DNA of 64,000 bases. Source: Macrothele yani (Eukaryota > Arthropoda > Arachnida > Araneae > Macrothelidae). The stretch is taken from contig CM077023.1 of NCBI GenBank assembly GCA_039090855.1, positions 79,025,127 to 79,089,126 on the forward strand, written 5' to 3'. Position numbers and translations under genes: made by a program. The notes beneath the pieces were generated by a model. The model had not been told where the DNA came from. It did no database searches and saw only the letters and a list, made by a program, of their open reading frames with translations. This document shows, one piece after another, positions 45,791 to 55,411 of the stretch (positions are counted from its first letter, which is position 1; the number at the start of each line of letters is the position of its first letter).

Positions 45791-45799
45791 ACAGTAAGT

Positions 45800-47489
45800 G
45801 TTTCCATTATATTGATATATCCTGTAGTTTTACTTCCTCATGCTCACATTGTGCCGAAACCACAGAAGATTCTTCTCTGGAAGTAAGCCACTTGTCTCAA
45901 AATGAGAAGAATTTCGTATTTGGATTTCACATTATTTCTCTGCTGCTTCGTATTGGACTGATCCCTTACGATTTCCCACAAGACAAACAAGTTTATCCAC
46001 ATGTTGTTTAGGAAACTTTCAGTTTTTCGAAAGTTACATGTTACACGACCTAAGGACATTTAAGATGCTAACCTTAAGAACTTTTCCAAGTGTTTATTAA
46101 TTATACCCAAGAAGTTTATATATCCTTCATGTTTACAATCCAGCGAAAAATTTTCTAGAATTTATCAGCATAATTAATATAATTATGACTCATACGTAAA
46201 TTGGGATGTTCAAGTTTCATTATATAATATAATCTTTGAAATGAGTTCAACAGGTGCTGACGGGTAAGTGCATACTTTACGCTATTGTGAAATCAAAATC
46301 GAAATTTTATGAAATAATCGAACACAAAAATTAGGCATTCAAAAACTCGCCTTTCATAAAACAATCTTATTAAAATACCCTCTTTTCATGAATTTGAAAA
46401 AAAAAATCGACATTCATTTATCGGAATTATACACTTTAAATGAAGTAAGATTTTCAAAACTACAAATTCTACATTTCCAGACTACCTTACTGTATATCAA
46501 ATTGGATTTTTCCAAAATAACAAAGTTGACTTTTTTAAAATGATCCTTCAACAAAATGAACAATTAGAAAACGATCCTTTAATTAAACGAATATTTCGGA
46601 AGTTAGACTGCTCAAATCAAACTTTTCGAAAGCCACCGTTTAATATGTGTGTATTCTGAACCATCGCAGAATAAAATTTTAGTCATTTCTTCTGTTCGAA
46701 ATAATGGTCTTTGCTAAACTTCAGCATAAGTGCCTTCCACAGCTCATAGTGATAAATCTTTCATTTTTACAGTAATTGTATCAGGAATGATGTACCGAAA
46801 TTCATTCAGCAAGAAGTTACAGTACTATTCTTAGTTCGTCAAACTATGTATTATCCTGATTTTTAAATGCAATTGCTGCTTATCTCTGAATGAAATTATC
46901 GAAGTTCAGGAAATTGCAAGTTTGAAAAATAAAGCACGGTTCTGAAAAATAAACTGAAAAAATAAAAAAATAAAATAAACTTTGAAAACATATTTATGAC
47001 GAGGATAAGATGGCTGAAATTTTCAGTTCCTGTATTAAGATGGCGATTTATTATTTCTAAATCGTTGAGAAGAAGCAGTTTAGTATTAATCTGCACCATA
47101 TTGCGCGGAATTCGAGTATTATCGTGTATATGAAAGATTTCTACGTTTTTCTTATGTGTGGATACGGATGGAAATCTGAATTTCTTTTTCATCTTTTATC
47201 TCTCCCGAAGTCCCTCGTCTTTAGTTTCACGCCTTATTTTTAACGATTTAACTCATTTCCATTCGGTGCTCGTGCAGAGTTAGATTTTCTTTGTGGACAG
47301 TTGCATTCTTTACGTACACTTCCACTAAAGATTTATGTATGTCAATGAACTCACAAACATTTTTATTCGAATTGCTCCTTTTTCAGTAAATTGCGGTAAT
47401 TGTCAAATGTTTACTTCGGCTGTTTACAGGTGCTTTGACTATAGCTTTCCTTGAGAGTATTAAATCGAATTAAACTTAGTTACTGTAAT
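45800..47489. other. AT-rich stretch, nothing recognised
   Basis: The short minus-strand frame at 46896-47192 is low complexity. No repeats were recognised. Confidence 0.4.
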
Positions 47490-47690
47490 CATACATTTAA
47501 GACTGAATTTCAAGGGATAAGAAAAGACCCAGAAGAAGACCACGTATGAACTGGGTGAATGAAATTCGAAAGCATACGGGGGTGACATAGAGGAGACTGG
47601 CTCAAGACAGACAGTTGTGGAAGAAACTTGGGAAGACCTTCTTCCAGTAGTGCATTGATAATGGTTGACAATGATAATGATGATGAATGA
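47490..47690 (+). repeat. RTE LINE 3'-end fragment
   Basis: aagggataagaaaagaccca encodes the conserved DRKRPRR.R..W..EIRK end of the RTE protein in decayed form. The fragment ends cattgataatggttgacaat plus ATGATG repeats at 47690. 5' truncated. Confidence 0.85.
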
Positions 47691-47699
47691 ATACAGATC

Positions 47700-47945
47700 A
47701 GTTCTAAACCTACTTCATTGTTCTTGTCAGCAAGTTCCTGGATCATTATACTGTAGCTCTAAGGGGAGGGCTTGCAAAAATGACTATGTCGTCAGCAAAA
47801 GCAAGAGGGACGAAATAATATCCATTAGTCATTATCCCCTTGCCTTCCCAGTTAAATGATTGAAAGACAACCTGCAATATAGCATTGCAGAGCTTGGGAG
47901 ATATGGTGTCCCCTTGTCTCACTCCCTTTCCAAGTGTTCTTTTTT
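47700..47945 (-). pseudogene. RTE LINE internal RT fragment, reverse orientation
   Basis: The complement encodes the RT segment around GDTISPKL...ADDIVIFA...SYSIMIQELADKNNEVGLELI. It is truncated on both sides and directly follows the plus-strand RTE 3' end at 47690, so two RTE pieces meet tail to side. Confidence 0.8.
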
Positions 47946-48669
47946 AAACAGCAGTTACGGAGACTTAATATAGGAATTTCTGGCCAAAATATTAAATCTT
48001 TCTTCGTAACATTTCTTTTACCTTGTGTTTTTCTTTGTCTTTGGGTCTTGGAAAGTTTTATTTTTTTCCCCTAGTCAGAAAGTGACGGATTTTAGATGGC
48101 GCCTTCGAGTCGCATTTTAGGATTACTCTCCAAAGATATCAAAATGGAGAGAGCCATTTGAAGACATAGGTTTGTGCATTGTAGCCTCACCATGGGTTGC
48201 TCAAGGTGCTCTCTCTTCAAGAGTTTCCAAAAGGGACGCGGGAGGCGATTTAAATCAGCTTTGAGCTTTTGAATATCAAGCCGCCTTTAATCCGTCAGAG
48301 ATACCACTGCGAGTGTTGGAGAAAGCGAGGTCACTTCGTGGGGAGAAAGAGGGAAGAAGAACAGTCAGCGCTGAGGAATAGGAGTAAACGGTCGTGAAAG
48401 GACACTAGAGCGGTTTCTTGGGGCACGCGTTCAGGTGGGAAGGAAAAGGGTAGAAAGTCATCGAAACAGATATCATTAGGGAGTAAAAACATGTTGTTTG
48501 CGAAAAAAGTGTAGGGAGACCCCTGTGGACAACCAACCCCGAATAGATGAGAAGAATAAACTGTTTTTAAAAGATTAGAATCACTTCATGAACATTTAAC
48601 GTACTCCTCATTATTAACAACGTAGCTTTTGATCGCTACTTACGACGTTAAGTGGAACTAGCAACTTCA
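47946..48669. other. No gene recognised
   Basis: No coding or repeat family was recognised. Confidence 0.4.
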
Positions 48670-48955
48670 CACAGCATTTTGAAAAAAAATGGAGAGTAGG
48701 ACAAGATGACACCATATCTCCTAAACTCTTCAATGCCAAATTGCAGAATGTCTTTCAATCACTGAATTTTGTAGACAATGGAATAAAGTTTAACGGATAT
48801 TATTTAACCCACCTTCGTTTTGCTGGTGACATAGTCATCTTTGCAAAAACCTCCTCAGAGCTACAGTGTATGATCCAGGAACTTGCTGACAGAAGCAAAG
48901 AAGTCTGTTTAACAATGAGCTTTCAGGAAACGAAACCGACGTACAATGAATAGAA
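48670..48955 (+). pseudogene. RTE LINE internal RT fragment
   Basis: VGQDDTISPKLFNAKLQNVF is the motif B region (relatives read VRQGDTIS). It continues IKFNGYYLTHLRFAGDIVIF; motif C should be ADD but is AGD here, a lost catalytic Asp. SELQCMIQELADRSKEVCLT follows. Truncated on both sides. Confidence 0.83.
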
Positions 48956-49090
48956 CTGAAGATACTGTAGAATAAAAATAGTAACGTTTCTCACAGTAAA
49001 ATGTTTATTATACATCAACTATAATTTCCAGACTATAGATGACTATAGATGATACCGGGCCAAACGCTCTGAGAAACTATAGTCGATGTA

Positions 49091-50311
49091 CACTGAAGAG
49101 CAATTGAATTAGAGATACCTGTCTAGTAAAGTGTAGCACCACTTTTCGCCCTGATGACGGCGGCGATTTGCCTCGGCATGGACTCGACAAGACACCGGAA
49201 GCGTCGGGAAGCCATACGGATCCACGACCCCTGAACAAGCTCCCACAGTTCACGAAGATTTGATGGAGGGGGGTCAGAGCCTAGAACATCTCTCTCGATG
49301 CCATCCTAGATGTGCTCGATGGGATTGAGGTCAGGTGACCTAGCTAGCCAAGGAAGCGAGGTCACGTCGGTGGAGTTTTCATCCAACCATTCGGATACAA
49401 TTCGGGACCGATGACACGGTGCATTGTCTTGTTGCAGGATGAGGTCCCCAGTGGGATGTTGAAGACGCACAAACGGGAGCAAATGGTCGTCCAGGATATC
49501 CCGGTAACGTTGACCATGTGATAGACGATGTCACACGTACCAGGGGTCCCATTTCAGTCCATGTAAACAGTCCCCAGACGAGAATGCCACCCCCACTAGC
49601 TTGAAGAGTACCCTGCTGGCAAGAAGGATCCATCTCTTCATGTGGTTTGCGCCCTACTCGTATCCTGACATCCGCATGTACCAACGTGAATCTCGACTCA
49701 TCAGTCCAGGCAACATTTTTCCACATGTCTAGGGTCCAGTGGCGATGTTCCCGCGCCCATGCTAATCTTTGCACCCTGTGATGTGCGGTTAGCAGCGGTA
49801 CCCTCGTAGGACGATGCCTTCTGTACCCCATAGCGAGGAGATGGTTCTGGATGGTGTGGCTGCTTACACGTTTTTGTGCACCAGCGTTCAATTGCCGAGC
49901 GATTTCTTGCACTGTGGCCCGTCTATCCGCTGTTACAATGCGAGCTAGCCGACGATGACCCCGCTCATCCACACGCTGTTGTCCACGGCCGTTGGCCCTT
50001 GCAGGGATGGTTTTACCGGATTCGATGTACTCGCGGTGCACCCGTGACACTGTGGCTCGTGAAAATCCCAGTGTTTTCACGGCTTCCGAGATGGAGTGAT
50101 CCATTCGTCGGGCCCTGACAGTTTGCCCACGATCAAATGCACTTAGATCCTTCGTCTTACCCATACTGCGTCCGACTCTTACTGATTCCCGTAGCATCAC
50201 TCCTTATATTGTCGGATCGCAGCATACGCCATGTCGTTTCCGTTTACAGGGCCGCCCACAGTGCCACATTTGCATAACGCCTGCTGTCTGTAATTCAATT
50301 GCTCTTCAGTG
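49091..50311 (-). mobile_element. Tc1-like element, family T7, complete ends
   Basis: TA at 49089-49090 and 50312-50313. The ends cactgaagagcaattgaatt and their complement at 50292-50311 match almost exactly. 1221 bp. The decayed element at 28140-29215 encodes a related transposase. Confidence 0.94.
49123..50164 (-). pseudogene. Tc1 transposase (family T7), nearly intact but broken
   Basis: The start Met at 50164 (MGKTKDLSAFDRGQTVRARR) is preferred over the upstream in-frame Met at 50200 because the related element starts at the same motif. Helix-turn-helix SEAVKTLGFSRATVSRVHRE, a second half with RRATVQEIARQLNAGAQKRV, D1 in AWTDESRFTLVHADV and GGGILVWGLFTWTEMGPLV are open to about 49530. 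A frameshift there moves the frame so that D2 (LILQQDNAPCHRSRIV) and E (RSPDLNPIEHI) lie in the next frame. After IEHI a TAG at about 49304 replaces a Trp codon. Only two visible lesions in about 345 codons suggest a fairly recent copy. Confidence 0.92.
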
Positions 50312-50489
50312 TATATACAGCTGTCCACTAAGACAGATGAATTTTTTTACTCCGCGCTCTCGTGTAATAAAAAATTGCCTTTTTATTTTCTTTGAGTTGG
50401 GTGGAGAATGCCGCTTTCTTTTCTCACTTTCTCCCCGACTTTCCCTGACCACTTCTTATAAATTTTTCTTATAAAAATGTTTTTACACA

Positions 50490-50700
50490 TTTCTTGGAGT
50501 ACCGACCACCGTTGGACAATTGAAATACTTAACTGAATACCAAGCGACTGGAAAAGATCCAGAAGAATACCACGTGGAAGATAGATGGATGAAATTCGTA
50601 AGCGTGCTGTAGTAATTTGGAACAAACTGGCTCAAGAGAGAAATTCGCGGAGGAGACTTTGGTAGACCTTGAGGTATTGATAATGGTTGTCGATGATATA
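50490..50700 (+). repeat. RTE LINE 3'-end fragment
   Basis: Starts tggagtaccgaccaccgttg, runs through the decayed RKRSRR.P..R.MDEIRKR tail and ends gtattgataatggttgtcga with short ATG-like repeats. 5' truncated. Confidence 0.82.
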
Positions 50701-50714
50701 TAATGCATATCGCT

Positions 50715-52040
50715 ACAATGATCCTGCTACATGAAAAAAGGTGACATTGAGGATCTCAGGAACTGCAGACCTATCAGTCTCCTATCAGTGGTTTAAAAAA
50801 TCTTCACTAAAGTTCTTTCACACCGCTTGAAGGTAACACTGATCATGGCTCAACCGAGAGAACAAGCTGAATTCAGGAGTGGCTACAGCACAATAGATCA
50901 TATCCACGTACTGAGAGAACTAATTGAAAGAGCGAGGGAATATGAACTTCCATTGTGCATGGCTTTTATCGATTATGAAAAAGCCTTTGATTCGGTGAAA
51001 CCATCAGCAGTTACAATGGTTCTGAAATCCTGCGGTATTGAAGATGCTACATTAATATTATTAATAACATCTATGAAAATGCAAGTGCAAAGATTCGGCT
51101 GTTTGAAAATACAACACACATAAAAATTGGAAAGGGAGTGAGACAAGGTGACACCATATCTCCGAAGCTCTTTAATGCAACATTAGAAAATGTCTTTCAA
51201 TCACTGAACTGGGAAAACAAAGGGATAAAAATTAATGGAGATTAACTAACCCAACCTCGTTTTGCTGATGACGTAGTCATTTTTGCAACTACCCCATCAG
51301 AGCTGCAGAGTAGGATCCAAGAACTTGCTGACAAGAGTAAAGAAGTGGGATTAAAATTGAACTTTCAGGAGACAAAAGTGTGATGTTCAATGCTTTTAAA
51401 AGAGATGAAGATTTATCGATTGATATAGAAAAACTGGAGATAACAGACACGCACGTTTATCTTGGACAGCAGATATCGAGTGAGGGTCACATTGATGAAG
51501 AAATTAATCGGCGTACAAAACTTGCCTGGAGAGCTTTTGGAAAAAACAGCATAATTTTCAAGAGCAATATGCCATTATGTCTTAAAAGAAAAGTATTTGA
51601 TCAATGCATCCTTCCAGTGCTTACGTATGGTGCAGAGACGTGGACCTTACTTAAAAGAGACATACAAAGGCTGCAGACAACTCAAAGAAGCATGGAGAGG
51701 TGCATGCTGGGTGTAAACCAGGAGAGATAAGAAGAGGAACTCGTGGATTCGAAAAATGACAAAAGTGGAAGACATCATGATCAGAGTTAAATCCCTGAAA
51801 TGGCAATGGGCTGGACATACTGCCAGAAGGACAGACTATCGATGGACAGCCGAAATTTTAGATTGGATTCCAAGGGACAGGAAAAGACCCAGAAGATCAC
51901 ATGGGAGATGGGTGGATGAAATTCGAAAGTATGCGGGAGTGACATGGAGGAGAATGGCACAAGACAGACCGTTGTGGAGGAAACTTGGGGAGACCTTCGT
52001 CCAGCAGTGGATTGATAATGGTTGTCAATGATGATGACAT
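50715..52040 (+). pseudogene. RTE LINE, 5'-truncated copy with RT domain to 3' end
   Basis: Begins in the RT domain: KKGDIEDLRNCRPISLLSVV, a stop, then KIFTKVLSHRLK. Motif A AFIDYEKAFDSV at about 50967, motif B VRQGDTISPKLFNATLE after a frame change near 51120, motif C RFADDVVIFA near 51262. The thumb and C-terminal region reads DTHVYLGQQISSEGHIDEEI, then CILPVLTYGAETWTL and WQWAGHTARRTDYRW, ending RRMAQDRPLWRKLGETFVQQ then WIDNGCQ. About three frame changes and several stops. The 3' end is ATGATG repeats near 52035. This and the minus-strand copy starting at 52043 lie tail to tail. Confidence 0.9.
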
Positions 52041-52073
52041 ACATATCATCATCCTCATCCTCATTGTCAACTA

Positions 52074-53602
52074 CACTGCTGGACAATTGCTAAGGACGGA
52101 TCATAAACGGCTATATAGCGCATAAAAATGTAAGTGTGGTTGGATGCCAAGTGAAATAAAATAATGTCAGAATGCCAGGACATTACAAGAAAGACAATTT
52201 ATTGTGCTCTGAAATCCAGAAGGCTTTGGAACGTGTTCAAGGGACAAACAGGCCATTTTGTGCAGAATACGCAAACGTGAAAAAAATGCAATTACCCTCC
52301 GCAGGCGTTCCGGCGTAAGATGTCAATACGGGATATGGCCACCATGGAGGGCGATGCAAGATTCCACACGTCGTGTCATGCTTTGCACAACATTATCAAG
52401 CAGCTGTTGGGGTCATTTATCCCATTCCTCTGTCAGTGCACGGATGAGGGTGTCCTTGTTTATTGGAGGGCATTGGCGACCAGCAAGACTCCTCCCCAAA
52501 GCATCCTACACATTTTCAATGGGATTCAGATCTGGAGAACGTGCTGGCCATACGAGGCGTTGAATATCCTCGCTCTCAAGACACTCCTGGACAGCGACTG
52601 TTCGATGACATGTTGTGTTGTCCTCCATGAAAATGAATCTATCACCGACAGCACCACGGAACATGCGAACATGAGGTAGCAGAACATCATTAATGTATCG
52701 TTGGCCAGTGATAGTCCCAGTTGGAAGCATATAGAGGGACGTACGGCCATTGATCATGATGCCAGCCCATACCATGACACTACATGTCGGATGTCGGTCC
52801 CTTTCCTGTATGTTTGCTCGGCAATATGTAGTACCACTATCACGCCAGATCAGTTGTCGTCGACAATCAGACGATAGACTGTATCTACTCTCATCTGAGA
52901 AGAGGACAGCAGACCAGTCGTTATCAGTCCATTTGCGATGTTGATGGCACCATTGCAAACGGGCGGTACGGTGACGTCTGGACAATGGGATGCACACAAC
53001 AGGACGGCGGGTGTAGAGTCCTCCTTCATGCAAACGTCTGGCGACAGTTTTTCGGGAGATCCGCTTGCCAGTAGCAGCCATAAACTGATTTGCTACCTCA
53101 CTAGCTGTGCTGCGCCGGTGTCTTTTTGTTGATAGCACTATGTACTGATCTTCTGCAGGTGTCGTACTGCGAACACGACCTCCCCCGTGACGTTTGCTAC
53201 ACTCTCCATTTGTTTGAAATGATTTCCAAAGCCTTGAAACAACACTGTGGCTGACGTCGAACTCCCTGGCAACATCTGTTATTTTTCGCCCTTCTTCAAT
53301 CTTGCCAATAATACGGCCACGCGTAAAATCATCTAGGTGATGTCGGGAAGACATACTGAAAATTGCAAGTTCGTCAATTGATTCTTTCCCTTTCAACTTT
53401 GCGTTTGAACAACAACGGTCAATACGCGTCAAATCCTTTATATCTCTTATCAGCGCTATGACGTCACGAACAAGTTCGGCAATCCAAAACAACACGTCTT
53501 ACTGTATCCCGCACTTATGCTAATTTCCACATTTTCCTGCCTTCCATTTTATGGTTGCTATCGTTGCTATTGTCATCCGTCCTTAGCAATTGTCCGGCAG
53601 TG
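52074..53602 (-). mobile_element. Tc1-like element, family T4, copy B, inside the RTE tail
   Basis: TA at 52072-52073 and 53603-53604. The ends are the same as copy A at 39649-41194 (cactgctggacaattgctaa). 1529 bp. The two flanks join into the RTE 3' end, ...attgataatagttgac, showing insertion into the LINE tail. Confidence 0.94.
52323..53354 (-). pseudogene. Tc1 transposase (family T4), copy B, best preserved in the window
   Basis: From Met at 53354 (MSSRHHLDDFTRGRIIGKIE) the frame is open for about 282 codons to a TAG at 52506-52508. The DNA-binding part has DVAREFDVSHSVVSRLWKSF, GGGRVRSTTPAEDQY and ISRKTVARRLHEGGLYTRRP. The catalytic core has LFSDESRYSLSSD (D1), VMVWAGIMINGRTSLY, FMEDNTTCHRTVAV (D2 kept; the preceding Asp is Glu) and ARSPDLNPIENV (E). 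The stop replaces the Trp after ENV, removing the last 60 residues. The C-terminal part beyond has another stop (WDK, then stop, then PQQLLDN). All three DD34E residues therefore precede the first stop. An in-frame ATG at 53495 exists, but copy A supports the internal start. Confidence 0.92.
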
Positions 53603-53604
53603 TA

Positions 53605-54856
53605 TTATCAATCCACTGCTGGATGAAGGTTTTCTCAAGTTTTCTCCACAACGGTCTGTCTTGAGCTACTCTCCTCCATGTTACTCCGGCATGTTTTCGA
53701 ATTCCATCTATCCTTCTCCCGTGTGGTCTTTTCTGGGTCTTTTTCAGTCCCTTGGTATTCAGTCCAAAGTTTCGGTTGTTAATCGGTGGTCCATTCTTCT
53801 GGCAACATGCCCAGACCATTGCCATTTCAGGGGTTTTACTTTGATCATGACGTCTTCCACTCATCATTTTCTTTATCCATGAGTTCCTCATCTTATCTTT
53901 CCTAGTTACAGCAAGCATGCATATCTCCAAGCTTCTTTCAGTTGTCTGCAGCCTTTGTATGTCTTTTTTAGTTAAGGTCTATGTCTCTGCTCCATATGTA
54001 AGAACTGGAAGGATTCATTGATTAAACACTTTTATTTTAAGACATAGTGGCATATTGCTCTTAAAAATCGTAGTGTTTCTTCCAAAAGCTGTCCAGCCAA
54101 GTTTTATTGGGCGATTAATTTCTTCGTCAATGCGACCTTTGCTTCTTATCTGTTGTCCAAGGTAAATGTAGGTATTGGTTTCCTCGAGCTTTCCCCCATC
54201 AATCGCAAAATCTTCATTTCTAAAAGCATTGTGCATCTGTTTTGTCTTCTGAAAGTTCATTTTTAATCCCACTTCTTTACTCTTGTCAGCAATTTTCTGG
54301 ATCATACTCTGCAGCTCTGAACGGGTAGTTGCAAAAATGACTACGTCATCAGCGAAACGAAAGTGAGTTAAATAATCTCCATTAATCTTTATCCCTTTTG
54401 TTTTCCAAGTTAAATGATTGAAAGACACATTACAATGTGGCATTGAAAAGTTTGGGAGATATGGTGTCACCTTGTCTTACTCCCTTTCCAATTTTTATTG
54501 GTTCCTTATCCTCAAATATCCCAACCGTTGCACTTGCATTTTCATAGATGTAATTAATAATACTAATGTAAGCATCTTCAATACCGCAGGATTTCAAAGC
54601 CATTGTAACTGGTGATGATTTCACAGAATCATTCATAATCAATAAAAGCCATGCATGGACTTCATACTCCCTCGTTCTTTCAATTAGTTCTCTTAGTACA
54701 TGGATATGATCAATGATGCTGTAGATACTTCTGAATCCAGCTTCTTGTTTTCTTGGTTGAGCCATGCCCCATATTACCTTCACACGATTTGAAAGAACGA
54801 TGTGAAAGAACTTTTGTGAAGATTTTATAGACCACTGAAAGGAGGCTGTTAGTCGC
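53605..54856 (-). pseudogene. RTE LINE RT and C-terminal segment (part of 52043-62900)
   Basis: From the right: a frame-shifted KIFTKVLSNRV-like start, AQPRKQEAGFRSIYSIIDHI then HVLRELIERTREYEVH. Motif A is damaged: AFIDYEKAFDSVK is reduced to LLIMNDSVK. Motif B is GVRQGDTISPKLFNATL, and after a frame change motif C is HFRFADDVVIFATTRSELQS. TYIYLGQQIRSKGRIDEEI and TTIFKSNMPLCLKIKVFNQ then end at a stop. The last part (53605-53930) encodes the W...GRRIDGIRKHAGVTWRRVAQ tail. It continues across the 5-kb element to 59894. Confidence 0.88.
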
Positions 54857-54876
54857 CAGAGAAAGAACCATATTTT

Positions 54877-55184
54877 ACAAAAAAAAAACTGCACTTTATG
54901 AGGAGAGCACCACACTTGCCATACATCATGTCCACAACCATTGTCAATGTTTAGGAAGGAGAGCCACCTGAAACCTCTCCCTCCCCCCACCAACAAAATG
55001 GCGGTCATGTTTTCTAAAATGGCGGCCATAAAATTTAAATTACTTGGATTCTTTTAATTTATGGAAGTTAGGTGTCTATTTATATGTTTTTAGGGATGCT
55101 GAATTGAAAAAAAAAGCTCTAAAACGTTGTTGGAAGTCCATAGGACGAGATATCCAACATGGCGACCAAAATGGCCGTCCTGTA
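54877..55184. repeat. Left terminal inverted repeat of the 5-kb element
   Basis: Complementary to 59586-59881. The inner half contains four copies of an atggcgg/ccgccat-type motif (aaaatggcggtcatg, aaaatggcggccat, aacatggcgaccaa, aaatggccgtcc), which are candidate protein-binding sites. Confidence 0.92.
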
Positions 55185-55411
55185 ATAAATATAATGTGAT
55201 AGTGTTTCTTTTTTATTCTATTTCGGCTGAAGTATTTTACGAAACATATTCAATCCTTTTTTTTTTTTTATTTTTTGTAAATTTTAAGTACTTTGAAGGT
55301 AAAATTTGGCTTTTAATGTGAGGGTGTAGTAAATGAAATGGTGCCATTTTTAAAGAAATGGTACAACAATTTTGAAATGACTGTTTTATTTAAAATAGCA
55401 TTACTGTACAG

